Of a stretch of DNA of 64,000 nucleotides, positions 1 through 8,498 are shown piece after piece. The notes beneath the pieces were generated by a model that did no database searches, was not told where the DNA came from, and saw only the letters and a program-made list of their open reading frames with translations. Numbering within the stretch: position 1 is the stretch's first letter; every line of letters starts with the position of its first letter. A program made the position numbers and the translations under genes. The stretch is taken from assembly GCF_026011795.1 (NCBI RefSeq), contig NZ_BRVS01000002.1, positions 1 to 64,000 of the forward strand, written 5' to 3'. This stretch comes from Arthrobacter mangrovi. GTDB lineage: Bacteria > Actinomycetota > Actinomycetes > Actinomycetales > Micrococcaceae.

Positions 1-213
1 CGGATCCTGCGGCAGGTAGCCGACTTCGCCGTTGCGGGTCACCTGGCCGGCGGCCGGAATGCCCTCGCCCGCCAGCACCCTCGTCAGGGTGGTCTTGCCG
101 GCACCGTTGCGGCCGACCAGCCCGATCTTGTCCCCCTTGTCCACCCGGAAGGACACCGCCTCCATGAGCAAACGCGCTCCGGCTCGCAGCTCAAGTTCGC
201 TGACGGTAATCAC
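1..213 (-). CDS. ABC-F family ATPase, N-terminal part (cut by window edge)
   Basis: The first 71 codons of a protein that continues beyond the left edge, reading leftwards from a GTG at 213. The translation begins ITVSELELRAG and contains a Walker A box, GRNGAGKT, followed by a stretch ending GEVGYLPQDP, the usual start of the first nucleotide-binding domain of ABC-F proteins (ribosome-associated, non-transport ATPases such as EttA, Uup or the antibiotic-protection factors). No membrane segment is visible. The call rests on the N-terminus only, so the subfamily cannot be decided. It is divergent from bioY, with about 160 bp between the two starts. Confidence 0.8.
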   Translation of the reverse strand, partial: MITVSELELRAGARLLMEAVSFRVDKGDKIGLVGRNGAGKTTLTRVLAGEGIPAAGQVTRNGEVGYLPQDP

Positions 214-375
214 AGATGGGACCTCTCGATGGGGATGGGGGCCGGAATGGGCCCCATCCATTCTACGGGCCCCCTGGTCTTAGTCGGAAACCTACAAGAC
301 CCCGCGGGCCTGCAGGGGCTATTGTCTGTGTGAATCACCGGCCGTTTGTGCCGGATCGACAGAAGGAATCCCACC

Positions 376-1071
376 ATGCCCGCTTCGGAAGACATCCGGC
401 ACTCCCCTTCGGCAGAGTCAGGACCGGCACGGCCCGGAACGGCGGCGCCGGATCCGGTGTCCATCCCGGCACCGCCCGCCGTCGGCAAGGGTCGCCGCTC
501 CTGGACCGGCACCGACCTCGCGCTGATCGCCGTTTTCGCCGCCCTCACGGCCGCCTCGGTCGCCGTACCGCCCATCCCGGCCGGCAATATCCTCGGCGTG
601 CCGATCACCCTGCAGACCATGATCGTGGCCCTGGCGGGCCTGGTCCTGGGCGCCTCGCGTGCCGCGGCGGCCGTCGGACTGTACGTCCTGCTCGGCCTGG
701 TCGGGCTGCCCATCTTCGCCGGCTTCCAGGGCGGACTCGGCGTGCTGGCAGCGGGCTCGGCCGGCTACCTGCTGTCCTTCCCCTTCACCGCGGCCCTGGT
801 CGGTTTCCTCGCCGGCATCATCCTCCGTCGAAGCTCCAAGGTTGGCACCGTGACCACGGTGCTGCTCTTCCTGGCCGCAACCGCCGGCACGCTGCTGACC
901 CATGCCATGGGCGTGGCCGGCATGATGCTCAACGGCCAGCTGGCGCTGCCGGCGGCGCTCGTAGCCGACCTTCCCTTCATCCCCGGCGACCTCGCCAAGA
1001 ACGCCGTGGCGGCCGCGATCGCCCTGAGCCTGCACAAGGCCTTCCCCGACCTGCTGCGCCGGAAGCGTTGA
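376..1071 (+). CDS. bioY: Biotin ECF transporter S component BioY
   Basis: Substrate-binding membrane subunit of an energy-coupling-factor biotin importer, 231 aa. The first about 50 residues are polar and Pro/Ala-rich. About six hydrophobic segments follow, including the BioY hallmark VPITLQTMIVALAGLVLG after PPIPAGNILG. I chose the ATG at 376 because AAGGAA precedes it by 7 nt; an in-frame GTG at 346 would add ten residues without a ribosome binding site. It is followed 2 bp later by the ATPase and then by the EcfT protein, so all three parts of a dedicated BioMNY-type importer are encoded together. No biotin-responsive operator was recognised upstream. Confidence 0.93.
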   Translation: MPASEDIRHSPSAESGPARPGTAAPDPVSIPAPPAVGKGRRSWTGTDLALIAVFAALTAASVAVPPIPAGNILGVPITLQTMIVALAGLVLGASRAAAAVGLYVLLGLVGLPIFAGFQGGLGVLAAGSAGYLLSFPFTAALVGFLAGIILRRSSKVGTVTTVLLFLAATAGTLLTHAMGVAGMMLNGQLALPAALVADLPFIPGDLAKNAVAAAIALSLHKAFPDLLRRKR

Positions 1072-1073
1072 GC

Positions 1074-1784
1074 ATGATCCGGTTCCGGAGCGTGCGGGTG
1101 CTGGGCGACAGGGCGGGCGAGACGCCGGCCGCGCCCATCCTGAGCGTGCCAGAACTGGAGCTGACGGAGGACCGGATCAGCGTGATCGGGGCCAACGGCT
1201 CCGGAAAGTCGACGCTGCTGAAGCTCATCAACGGGCTCGTGGTCCCGGACGAAGGAGCCGTGGACGTGGACGGCCTCGGCACCGCCTCGGACGGGGCCGC
1301 CGTCCGGCGCCGGGTGGCCTTCGTTTTCACGGACCCGCTGTCCCAGCTGGTCATGCCGACCCCGCTGGAAGACGCCGAGTTGTCCCTGCGCCGGAAGTAC
1401 CGCAAACGGACCGAGCGGCGCGCTGCCGCCTTGTCGCTGCTCGAGGACTTCGGGCTTGCGCACTTGGCGGACCAGAGCATCTACCAGCTCTCCGGTGGAG
1501 AACGCCAGCTCGCGGCGTTGGCCAGCGTGCTCGCCGTCGACCCCGCTGTGCTCGTGCTGGATGAGCCCTCCACGCTGCTGGACCTGCGCAACACAATGCT
1601 GCTGCGCCGCCGGCTCGCCGCGCTGCCACAGCAGCTGGTCACCGCAACCCATGACCTGGAGCTTGCACAGGACAGCGTCCGCACCCTGGTGGTGGACCAA
1701 GGCCGGATCGTGTACGACGGCGAGCCGGCGGCCGCCGTGTCCTTCTACCGTGAGCTGAGCGCCCACGTCGCGGGGAGCGGCTGA
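1074..1784 (+). CDS. bioM: Biotin ECF transporter ATPase (BioM/EcfA-like)
   Basis: ABC-type ATPase that powers the biotin importer, 236 aa, cytoplasmic. Visible motifs in order: Walker A GANGSGKST (around residues 40-48), ABC signature LSGGERQ, Walker B VLVLDEPS, and a switch histidine in TATHDLELA. The ATG lies 2 bp after the bioY stop, and the TGA is followed directly by the ATG of the EcfT gene, so the three are translationally linked. A single ATPase gene suggests a homodimeric module dedicated to BioY rather than a shared group II ECF module; that is inference. Confidence 0.92.
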   Translation: MIRFRSVRVLGDRAGETPAAPILSVPELELTEDRISVIGANGSGKSTLLKLINGLVVPDEGAVDVDGLGTASDGAAVRRRVAFVFTDPLSQLVMPTPLEDAELSLRRKYRKRTERRAAALSLLEDFGLAHLADQSIYQLSGGERQLAALASVLAVDPAVLVLDEPSTLLDLRNTMLLRRRLAALPQQLVTATHDLELAQDSVRTLVVDQGRIVYDGEPAAAVSFYRELSAHVAGSG

Positions 1785-2411
1785 ATGCGCGGCCACGCCC
1801 ATTTGGTCAGCGCCTACGTACCCGGCAGCAGCTGGCTCCACCGGGCACCGCTCGCGCTGAAGTTCGGACTCCTCGTGGCCGCAGGGGTGGCCGTGCTGGC
1901 CCTCCCCGGACCGAGGCCGCGCGCCGTGGTGCTTGCCGCCGTCGTTATGGTCCACCTGGCGGCGGGCCTGCCCGCCCGCCGGCTGGTGGCGCCGCTGCGC
2001 AGCATGTGGCTGTTCCTGCTGGTGGTGCTCGGGTACCGCTGGTGGGTTGACTCGCTCCCCGCAGCGCTGGGCGTCGCGGCCGGGCTCCTCGCGTGCATCT
2101 ACGCCGCCAACCTGTTGACGTCCACCACGGAGGTCCAGCGGCTGCTGGACGGCCTGGTCGCGGCGGTCACGCCGCTGCGGCGTTTCGGTGCGGACCCCGA
2201 GCGCTTCGCGCTGACCATCGGGCTGATGCTGCGCAGCATCCCGTTCCTGCTCGGCTCCCTGCACGATGTCCGGGACGCGGCGCGGGCCCGGGGCCTCGGG
2301 ACGTCGCCGCGGGCCATCGTGCAGCCGGTCCTGATCGGCGCCGTGGCGTACGCCCGGCAGACCGGCGACGCCCTGGCCGCGCGTGGGCTCGGCGAAAAGG
2401 CCATGGACTGA
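1785..2411 (+). CDS. bioN: Biotin ECF transporter transmembrane protein (BioN/EcfT-like)
   Basis: EcfT/CbiQ-family scaffold protein, 208 aa, linking BioY to the ATPase in the cytoplasmic membrane. It has about four to five hydrophobic segments and, near the C-terminus, the two Ala-Arg-Gly coupling motifs expected of EcfT proteins (AARARGLG and ALAARGLG), which dock in grooves of the ATPase dimer. The ATG abuts the bioM stop codon exactly. It closes the bioYMN operon; the next gene starts 34 bp later with its own -10-like box. Confidence 0.9.
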   Translation: MRGHAHLVSAYVPGSSWLHRAPLALKFGLLVAAGVAVLALPGPRPRAVVLAAVVMVHLAAGLPARRLVAPLRSMWLFLLVVLGYRWWVDSLPAALGVAAGLLACIYAANLLTSTTEVQRLLDGLVAAVTPLRRFGADPERFALTIGLMLRSIPFLLGSLHDVRDAARARGLGTSPRAIVQPVLIGAVAYARQTGDALAARGLGEKAMD

Positions 2412-2433
2412 CCCGCCGGACGGGACCGGACGC

Positions 2434-2439
2434 TATTGT
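2434..2439 (+). promoter_or_regulatory. -10-like box, probable leaderless promoter of the zinc peptidase gene
   Basis: TATTGT ends 6 nt before the ATG at 2446 and there is no purine-rich ribosome binding site. This spacing would place the transcription start at or next to the start codon, the usual picture for leaderless actinobacterial mRNAs. Confidence 0.45.
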
Positions 2440-2445
2440 TAGCGC

Positions 2446-3345
2446 ATGAGTTTCAATCAGGGCTCGCGGCTTGACACGTCCCAGGTTTCGGACCGGCGCG
2501 GCGGCATGGGCGGGAAGATTGCCATCGGCGGCGGAGGGCTGATCCTGCTGATTGCCAGCCTGCTCGGCGTCCCGCCCGAGCTGCTGCAGAGCCTCACCGG
2601 CGCCGCCCCGACGTCGGAGCAGGTGGCCACCGACGGCCAGGAACTCAGGCAGGAATGCGAGACCGGGGCCGATGCGAATGCGCGGCGCGATTGCCGGGTT
2701 GTCGCCACGGTCAACAGCCTCAACCGCTATTGGGGCGAGGCGCTCCCCCGCTACAACCTGCAGTATCCGGTTCCCGCTGCCGTGCTGTTCGACGGACAGG
2801 TCAGCACCGGCTGCGGCAGCGCCACCAGCGCCGTCGGACCGTTCTACTGTCCGCGGGATTCCACCGCCTACTTCGATGTCGGCTTCTTCGACCAGCTCAC
2901 GGACCAGCTCGGCGCCGCCGAGGGACCGCTGGCCGAGGAATACGTTGTGGCCCACGAGTTCGGGCACCACATCCAGAACCTGACCGGGGTTCTGGACTAC
3001 TCGCAGCAGGACCCGCAGGGCCAGGGCTCCGGGGCCGTCCGCGTGGAGCTGCAGGCAGACTGCTACGCGGGAGTCTGGGCGGGCAACGCCACCGAGCAGA
3101 TGGATCCGGCTACGGGCGAGCCGTTCATGCAGCCCCTGACCAGCCAGGACCTGAGCGACGCGCTCTCCGCGGCCTCTGCCGTCGGCGATGACCGGATCCA
3201 GTCGGCCAGCAGCGGGCAGGTCAACCCGCACACCTGGACCCACGGCTCCAGCGAGCAGCGCCAGGCATGGTTCTCGCAGGGCTACGAAAGCCGGGATCCG
3301 GGCGCCTGCGACACCTTCAACGCCGCCAATCTGGACCGGCCCTAG
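2446..3345 (+). CDS. YpfJ-type neutral zinc metallopeptidase
   Basis: Member of the putative neutral zinc metallopeptidase family (YpfJ/KPN_02809), 299 aa. A short cytoplasmic N-terminus is followed by one membrane anchor (about residues 24-42), with the rest probably outside the membrane. The zinc-binding helix HEFGHHIQN lies at about residues 170-178 and the likely third ligand is E201 in VELQADCYAGVW, both diagnostic for the family. Four cysteines (near 71, 83, 123 and 135) could form disulfides. The physiological substrate is unknown. The stop codon overlaps the stop of the convergent membrane-protein gene within the tetranucleotide CTAG. Confidence 0.85.
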   Translation: MSFNQGSRLDTSQVSDRRGGMGGKIAIGGGGLILLIASLLGVPPELLQSLTGAAPTSEQVATDGQELRQECETGADANARRDCRVVATVNSLNRYWGEALPRYNLQYPVPAAVLFDGQVSTGCGSATSAVGPFYCPRDSTAYFDVGFFDQLTDQLGAAEGPLAEEYVVAHEFGHHIQNLTGVLDYSQQDPQGQGSGAVRVELQADCYAGVWAGNATEQMDPATGEPFMQPLTSQDLSDALSAASAVGDDRIQSASSGQVNPHTWTHGSSEQRQAWFSQGYESRDPGACDTFNAANLDRP

Positions 3346-4082
3346 AGGTTGCGGTCCTCCACCTCTGCCCGCGCCTCATCGCCGAAGCCGGGCAGGTAGC
3401 CATCCGGCTCGCGGCCCATCGCGAGGTCGAGCGCCAGGAAGACGAATCCCGCGCCGAGCCAGAGCAGCAGGACCAGCACGCTGTTGACCAGGACCGGACC
3501 GATGCCTGCCAGGCCTACGTCGAGCAGCGGGTAGGGATACCAGGACGTGGCCGCGCCGCGGATCAGCGTACCGAGGAGCCATGCGGCGGGATACACGAGG
3601 GACCAGAGGACCCGCAGCGGCGTGATCCTGGGCCGCGGCCCGAAGATCAGCCAGCCGACAATGACCATGATGGGCACCGCGTAGTGCAGGAGCCGGTCCG
3701 CGAAGACCGCCGTGGGGTTCAGGGCGGCAAAGGCCGGCACGCCGCGGAAGGGCGTGAACTGGAGCAGGAGCAGCAGCGATGTCCCGGCCAGCGTGATAAC
3801 GCGGACCGCGCGCCAGACGGGTCCCCCGGCGCGGGCGGGCTCCATGAGGAGGCTGAGCGAGACGATGAAGACGAGGGCGTTGAGGTGGAGGCTGGCCGAC
3901 GCGAGGAAGTTCCACCAGGTGTGGGCCGGGGCCACCGCCTGCGCCGGCGATTCCCCGGTGGCCATGATCTGCAGGACCAGCCCGAGGACCGCCATCAGGG
4001 CCGTTGCGCCGTGGAACAGGCGCGCCGCGGTTTCCTCGTTGTAACGTCCGGCGGCCGGGCCGGCAAGGGTTGGTTCTGCCAT
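3342..4082 (-). CDS. Pr6Pr family integral membrane protein
   Basis: A 246-aa membrane protein with about six hydrophobic segments. Features typical of the Pr6Pr/FAR-17a-like group are visible: an N-terminal segment with FHGATALMAVLGLVLQ, a TPFRGVPAF loop, and a YPYPLLDVGLAGIG stretch before the last helix. No catalytic function is established for bacterial members and I cannot assign one. The gene converges on the YpfJ-type peptidase, sharing four bases at the stops. Upstream, TAGCAT lies 6 nt before the ATG with no ribosome binding site, so the message may be leaderless. Confidence 0.72.
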   Translation of the reverse strand: MAEPTLAGPAAGRYNEETAARLFHGATALMAVLGLVLQIMATGESPAQAVAPAHTWWNFLASASLHLNALVFIVSLSLLMEPARAGGPVWRAVRVITLAGTSLLLLLQFTPFRGVPAFAALNPTAVFADRLLHYAVPIMVIVGWLIFGPRPRITPLRVLWSLVYPAAWLLGTLIRGAATSWYPYPLLDVGLAGIGPVLVNSVLVLLLWLGAGFVFLALDLAMGREPDGYLPGFGDEARAEVEDRNL

Positions 4083-4088
4083 GCCTCG

Positions 4089-4094
4089 ATGCTA
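4089..4094 (-). promoter_or_regulatory. -10-like box, probable leaderless promoter of the Pr6Pr gene
   Basis: On the minus strand TAGCAT is followed by CGAGGC and then the ATG at 4082, the same 6-nt arrangement seen before three plus-strand genes in this window. Confidence 0.4.
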
Positions 4095-4137
4095 GCGCCA
4101 ATTACGACGGCGGCGGGCGGCACGGGCGGTTAAAGCA

Positions 4138-4172
4138 GTGGTTGCCGGCCCCTGGCCGGGACCGGCAACCAC
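4138..4172. terminator. Hairpin terminator at the end of the suf operon
   Basis: An 11-bp perfect stem (GTGGTTGCCGG / CCGGCAACCAC) surrounds a GC-rich loop in the gap between sufT and the Pr6Pr gene. On the minus strand it is followed by CACTGCTTTAA, a short T-containing tail, consistent with ending suf transcription. Confidence 0.6.
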
Positions 4173-4206
4173 AGCAGCCGCACAGGGCAGCTGGATGTTA
4201 GGGCAG

Positions 4207-4536
4207 CTAGATGTTGAAACCGAGGGCACGCATCTGGTCGCGGCCGTCGTCCGTGATTTTCTCCGGACCCCACGGCGGCATCCAGACCCAGTTCAGGCGC
4301 CATTCGTCGACGACGCCGTCAAGCGCCTTGCCGGTCTGCTCTTCGATGACGTCCGTCAGCGGGCAGGCCGCGGTGGTGAGCGTCATGTCGATCAGCAGCG
4401 CGCCATCCTCGGCGTACTTGAGGCCGTACAGAAGCCCGAGGTCAACGACATTGACGCCGAGTTCGGGGTCGATGACGTCCTTCAGGGCCTCTTCGACGTC
4501 CTCCAGCGAGGTGCGGGAAGCGTTGGTTTCGGTCAT
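4207..4536 (-). CDS. sufT: MIP18/DUF59 iron-sulfur assembly factor (SufT-like)
   Basis: Small (109 aa) Fe-S cluster maturation factor of the DUF59/MIP18 (PaaD-like) family. The family motif DPELGVNVVDLGL (about residues 23-35), the conserved cysteine C58 in TTAACPL, and the C-terminal PPWGPEKIT are all present. It starts 2 bp after sufC, so it is the last gene of the suf operon. Family members help deliver or carry clusters for apo-targets; the exact partner here is unknown. Confidence 0.88.
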   Translation of the reverse strand: MTETNASRTSLEDVEEALKDVIDPELGVNVVDLGLLYGLKYAEDGALLIDMTLTTAACPLTDVIEEQTGKALDGVVDEWRLNWVWMPPWGPEKITDDGRDQMRALGFNI

Positions 4537-4538
4537 GA

Positions 4539-5303
4539 TCAGGCCTTTGCAGCGGTAGGCAGGAAGCGGTCGTAGCCTTCCTCTTCCAGCCGGTCCGCGA
4601 GTTCGGGGCCGCCCTCTTCGGCGATCTTGCCGTCGACGAAGACGTGCACAAAGTCGGGCTTGATGTAGCGCAGGATCCGCGTGTAGTGGGTGATGAGCAG
4701 GGTGCCCAGGCCGCCGGCCTCGTGGACCCGGTTGTGGCCTTCGGAGACGACCTTGAGGGCGTCGACGTCGAGGCCGGAGTCGGTTTCGTCCATGATGGCG
4801 AACTTCGGCTTGAAGAGCTCGAGCTGCAGGATCTCGACGCGCTTCTTCTCGCCGCCGGAGAAGCCCTCGTTGACGTTGCGCTGGGCGAAGTCCGCGTCGA
4901 TGCGCAGCTGGCTCATCGCTTCCTTGACGTCCTTGGTCCAGGTGCGCAGCTTCGGAGCCTCGCCGTCCAGGGCGGTCTTGGCGGTGCGCAGGAAGTTGGT
5001 CATCGTCACGCCGGGGACCTCGACCGGGTACTGCATGGCGAGGAAGAGGCCGGCACGGGCGCGCTCGTCCACGCTCATCTCCAGGACGTCCTCGCCGTCC
5101 AGGGTGATGGAGCCGGAGTCCACGGTGTAGCGGGGGTGGCCTGCGATGGTGGAAGCCAGCGTGGACTTGCCGGAGCCGTTCGGGCCCATGATCGCGTGGA
5201 TCTCGCCGGTGTTGATGGTGAGGGAAACGCCCTTGAGGATTTCCTTCTTGCCCTGCTCAGTCTCGATGCTGACGTGGAGGTCCTTGATGTCCAGAGTCGA
5301 CAT
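4539..5303 (-). CDS. sufC: Fe-S cluster assembly ATPase SufC
   Basis: ABC-type ATPase of the SufBCD scaffold, 254 aa, cytoplasmic. Walker A GPNGSGKST is at residues 40-48, the signature is FSGGEKKR, and the Walker B region reads FAIMDETDSGLDVDAL, a SufC-specific variant. ATP binding by SufC drives SufB-SufD rearrangement for cluster building on SufB. It lies 68 bp downstream of the Rieske gene, the largest gap in the operon, and 2 bp upstream of sufT. Confidence 0.97.
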   Translation of the reverse strand: MSTLDIKDLHVSIETEQGKKEILKGVSLTINTGEIHAIMGPNGSGKSTLASTIAGHPRYTVDSGSITLDGEDVLEMSVDERARAGLFLAMQYPVEVPGVTMTNFLRTAKTALDGEAPKLRTWTKDVKEAMSQLRIDADFAQRNVNEGFSGGEKKRVEILQLELFKPKFAIMDETDSGLDVDALKVVSEGHNRVHEAGGLGTLLITHYTRILRYIKPDFVHVFVDGKIAEEGGPELADRLEEEGYDRFLPTAAKA

Positions 5304-5371
5304 ATTCTCTGCTTTCTCCTGTGCGGTCGCCGTTATCGCCAGACGGCCGCTTCGTGAAGTTGTTGAAATTC

Positions 5372-5731
5372 TTAGTGCAAGTCCGGAGCGCCGGCTCCGT
5401 TGATGACGGTCGCGACGTCGACGTACACGTCGTCGCCGTCGACCGTCAGCGCAAACACCGGGACGGGGTCATACGCCGGCAGGCTCAGGGGCTGGCCGCT
5501 GCGCAGGTCGAACTGGGAACCGTGGCCCCAGCATTCGATCGTGCAGTCCTCGACGTCGCCTTCCGAGAGCGAGTAGTCCTCGTGCGAGCACGTGTCCCCC
5601 AGCGCATGGAGTTCGCCGTCGGAATCGCGCACGACCGCCACCGGATAATCGTCGATCAGGATGCGCAGCGCCTGCTTGACCTGCACTTCGGAAGCCTTGC
5701 AGACGAGCTTTCCCCGCGGTGTTTCCGCCAT
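5372..5731 (-). CDS. Rieske-type [2Fe-2S] ferredoxin subunit in the suf operon
   Basis: Small (119 aa) Rieske-fold protein of the non-heme iron oxygenase ferredoxin type. The cluster ligands are visible as C48-x-H50 (TCSHED) and C67-x2-H70 (CWGHGSQFD), so a Rieske [2Fe-2S] centre is expected. The start codon overlaps the sufD stop as ATGA, indicating coupled translation. No oxygenase or reductase partner lies nearby. Its place between sufD and sufC suggests a role in cluster assembly or electron supply to it; that is inference, as the function of this operon member is not established to my knowledge. Confidence 0.88.
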   Translation of the reverse strand: MAETPRGKLVCKASEVQVKQALRILIDDYPVAVVRDSDGELHALGDTCSHEDYSLSEGDVEDCTIECWGHGSQFDLRSGQPLSLPAYDPVPVFALTVDGDDVYVDVATVINGAGAPDLH

Positions 5732-7014
5732 CAGAGGTTCCCTGCCGCCAGTTCCCGCTCGACGGCCTCGGTCAGCCGCTCCTCCAGCTCCGGAACCCGG
5801 ATCTGCTGGATGATTTCGTTGAGGAAGCCGCGGACCACCAGGCGGCGGGCTTCATCCTCGGGGATGCCGCGGGCCATCAGGTAGAACAGGTGCTCGTCGT
5901 CGAACCGTCCGGTGGTGCTGGCATGGCCGGCACCCTCGATCAGGCCGGTCTCGATCTCCAGGTTCGGCACGGAGTCGGCGCGTGCGCCGTCCGTCAGGAC
6001 CAGGTTGCGGTTGGCCTCGTAGCTGTCGGTGCCCTCGGCCTCCTTGCGGATCAGGACGTCGCCCACCCAGACGGTGTGCGCGGCCTCGCCCTGCAGCGCG
6101 CCCTTGTACAGCACGCGCGACTTGCAGTTCGGCACCGCGTGGTCGACGAACAGCCGCTGCTCCAGGTGCTGCCCAGCGTCGGCGAAGTAGAGGCCGAAGA
6201 GCTCGACGTCGCCGCCCGGCTGGCTGAACCGCGCCGACGGAGTCACGCGGACCAGGTCGCCGCCGAGGCTGACGGCCACGTGCTTGAACTTCGCATCGCG
6301 GCCGATCTTGGCCTGCTGCGACGAGGCGTGCACGGCGTCGTCGTTCCATTCCTGGACGGAGACCACGGTGAGCTCGGCGCCGTCGCGGACGTCGATCTCG
6401 ACGTTCTGCGACACCGTTGTGGTGCCCTTGTGGTCGAGGACGACGACGGCCTTGGAGAAGCGCTCGGCGACGATCACCAGGTGCTGGGCCGAAGCCTCGG
6501 TGCCCGTGCCTTCAATCGCGACGACGACGCCGGTCTCCAGTTCCGTTTCGGCCGGAATGGTCAGCACGGTGGCCTCGGTGAAGGCCTCCCAGGCTGCCGC
6601 GGACACCCGGTCCTCGGGAATGCCGGCGCTGCCGATGCGGGCGTCGCTGCGGTCCACGGTCTCCACCTTCACGGCGGACGGGGCTTCACTGCCTTCCGGA
6701 CCGGTGACGGTCACGGTCGGGGCGGCACCCGTGAGTGCCTCCGTGTGCAGGCCGCGGAGGCGCTTCAGCGGGGTGAACCGCCAATCCTCCTCGCGCCCGG
6801 TCAGCTGCGGGAAATCGGCCAGCTGGTAGGAGGTGCGGCGTCCGGCGCGGGAGCTGTCCGGAACGCCGACGCCGCCGCCGTGGCTGTGGCCCTTGGTGCT
6901 GGCACCGGCGAGCGGCCCCTGGCCGGCGTTGACCGGCGAGAGGTCCTCGCCTTCCTCGGAGAACCCGTCGATGGCCGGAGCACCGATGCGTGCTTTCTCA
7001 GTGGTCTCAGTCAT
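5731..7014 (-). CDS. sufD: Fe-S cluster assembly protein SufD
   Basis: SufD scaffold subunit, 427 aa. It has the long right-handed beta-helix core of the SufB/SufD family and a C-terminal region (FDDEHLFYLMARGIPEDEAR) closely resembling the SufB C-terminus. SufD pairs with SufB and SufC and is needed for iron entry during cluster assembly. The ATG overlaps the sufB stop by one base (TAATG) and the stop overlaps the Rieske start. The N-terminal about 55 residues are Gly/Ser-rich and less conserved. Confidence 0.95.
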   Translation of the reverse strand: MTETTEKARIGAPAIDGFSEEGEDLSPVNAGQGPLAGASTKGHSHGGGVGVPDSSRAGRRTSYQLADFPQLTGREEDWRFTPLKRLRGLHTEALTGAAPTVTVTGPEGSEAPSAVKVETVDRSDARIGSAGIPEDRVSAAAWEAFTEATVLTIPAETELETGVVVAIEGTGTEASAQHLVIVAERFSKAVVVLDHKGTTTVSQNVEIDVRDGAELTVVSVQEWNDDAVHASSQQAKIGRDAKFKHVAVSLGGDLVRVTPSARFSQPGGDVELFGLYFADAGQHLEQRLFVDHAVPNCKSRVLYKGALQGEAAHTVWVGDVLIRKEAEGTDSYEANRNLVLTDGARADSVPNLEIETGLIEGAGHASTTGRFDDEHLFYLMARGIPEDEARRLVVRGFLNEIIQQIRVPELEERLTEAVERELAAGNL

Positions 7015-8498
7015 TAACCTACGGATCCTTCCATCTGCAGTTCGATCAGGCGGTTGAGCTCGAGTGCGTATTCCATCGGCAGCTCGCGGGCGATGGGTTC
7101 GACGAACCCGCGCACGATCATGGCCATGGCCTCGTCCTCGGGCATGCCGCGGGACATCAGGTAGAAGAGCTGCTCTTCGCTGACGCGGGAAACCGTCGCC
7201 TCATGCCCCATGGTCACGTCGTCCTGCCGGACGTCGATGTAGGGGTAGGTGTCGGAGCGCGAGATCGTGTCCACCAGCAGGGCGTCGCACACCACGCTGT
7301 TCTTGGAGTTCTTCGCGTTCTCCCGGACCTGGACGAGGCCGCGGTACGCAGCCCGCCCGCCGCCGCGCGCCACCGACTTGGAAACGATGGAGCTGGAGGT
7401 GTTCGGGGCGATGTGGACCATCTTGGACCCGGTGTCCTGGTGCTGGCCTGCGCCTGCGAACGCGATGGAAAGGGTCTCGCCCTTGGCGTGCTCGCCGGTC
7501 AGGTACACGGCCGGGTACTTCATGGTGACCTTGGAGCCGATGTTGCCGTCGACCCACTCCATGGTCGCGCCTTCATGGGCGACGGCGCGCTTGGTCACCA
7601 GGTTGTAGACGTTGTTCGACCAGTTCTGGATCGTCGTGTAGCGGACGCGGGCGCCCTTCTTCACGACGATTTCGACGACGGCCGAGTGCAGCGAGTCCGA
7701 GGTGTAGATCGGCGCGGTGCAGCCTTCGATGTAATGGACGTACGAATCCTCGTCCGCGATGATGAGCGTGCGCTCGAACTGGCCCATGTTCTCCGTGTTG
7801 ATGCGGAAGTAGGCCTGCAGCGGGATCTCGACGTGGACGCCCTTCGGGACGTACACGAAGGAGCCGCCGGACCACACGGCAGTGTTCAGGGAGGCGAACT
7901 TGTTGTCGCCCACCGGGATCACGGAGCCGAAGTATTCCTCGAAGATCTCCGGGTGTTCCTTGAGTGCGGTGTCGGTGTCCAGGAAGATGACGCCCTGGGC
8001 TTCCAGGTCCTCGCGGATCTGGTGGTAGACCACCTCTGACTCGTACTGGGCGGCGACGCCGGAAACGAGGCGGCTCCGCTCGGCCTCGGGGATGCCGAGC
8101 TTCTCGTAGGTGTTCCGGATGTCCTCGGGCAGGTCCTCCCACGAGGCGGCCTGCTTCTCCGTCGAGCGGACGAAGTACTTGATGTTGTCGAAGTCGATCC
8201 CGGAGAGGTCCGCACCCCACGTCGGCATGGGCTTGCGGTCGAAGTACTTCAGGCCCTTGAGGCGGAGATCCAGCATCCATTCCGGCTCGTTCTTCTTAGC
8301 CGAAATATCCCGGACGACTTCCTCGTTCAGGCCGCGGCGCGCGTTGGCGCCCGCATCGTTCTTATCCGCCCAACCGAACGCGTAGTTCCCGATGCCATGC
8401 AGCTCGGGGTTCTTCTCAAGGATCTCGGAAATGGTGGTGTCGGAGACATCGGTGTTGCCGACGGCATCCTTCACGCCCTGATCCACTTGGTCCGTCAT
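7014..8498 (-). CDS. sufB: Fe-S cluster assembly scaffold SufB
   Basis: SufB scaffold on which clusters are built, 494 aa. Recognisable stretches are the [15 protein letters not shown]-terminal region, the [15 protein letters not shown] core, the FVYVPKG strand, and the C-terminal [16 protein letters not shown] start it at the ATG at 8498, which overlaps the sufR stop by one base (TAATG); the frame is open further upstream into sufR, but SufB homologues begin near MTDQVDQG. No intein is present, unlike mycobacterial SufB proteins. Confidence 0.96.
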   Translation of the reverse strand: MTDQVDQGVKDAVGNTDVSDTTISEILEKNPELHGIGNYAFGWADKNDAGANARRGLNEEVVRDISAKKNEPEWMLDLRLKGLKYFDRKPMPTWGADLSGIDFDNIKYFVRSTEKQAASWEDLPEDIRNTYEKLGIPEAERSRLVSGVAAQYESEVVYHQIREDLEAQGVIFLDTDTALKEHPEIFEEYFGSVIPVGDNKFASLNTAVWSGGSFVYVPKGVHVEIPLQAYFRINTENMGQFERTLIIADEDSYVHYIEGCTAPIYTSDSLHSAVVEIVVKKGARVRYTTIQNWSNNVYNLVTKRAVAHEGATMEWVDGNIGSKVTMKYPAVYLTGEHAKGETLSIAFAGAGQHQDTGSKMVHIAPNTSSSIVSKSVARGGGRAAYRGLVQVRENAKNSKNSVVCDALLVDTISRSDTYPYIDVRQDDVTMGHEATVSRVSEEQLFYLMSRGMPEDEAMAMIVRGFVEPIARELPMEYALELNRLIELQMEGSVG

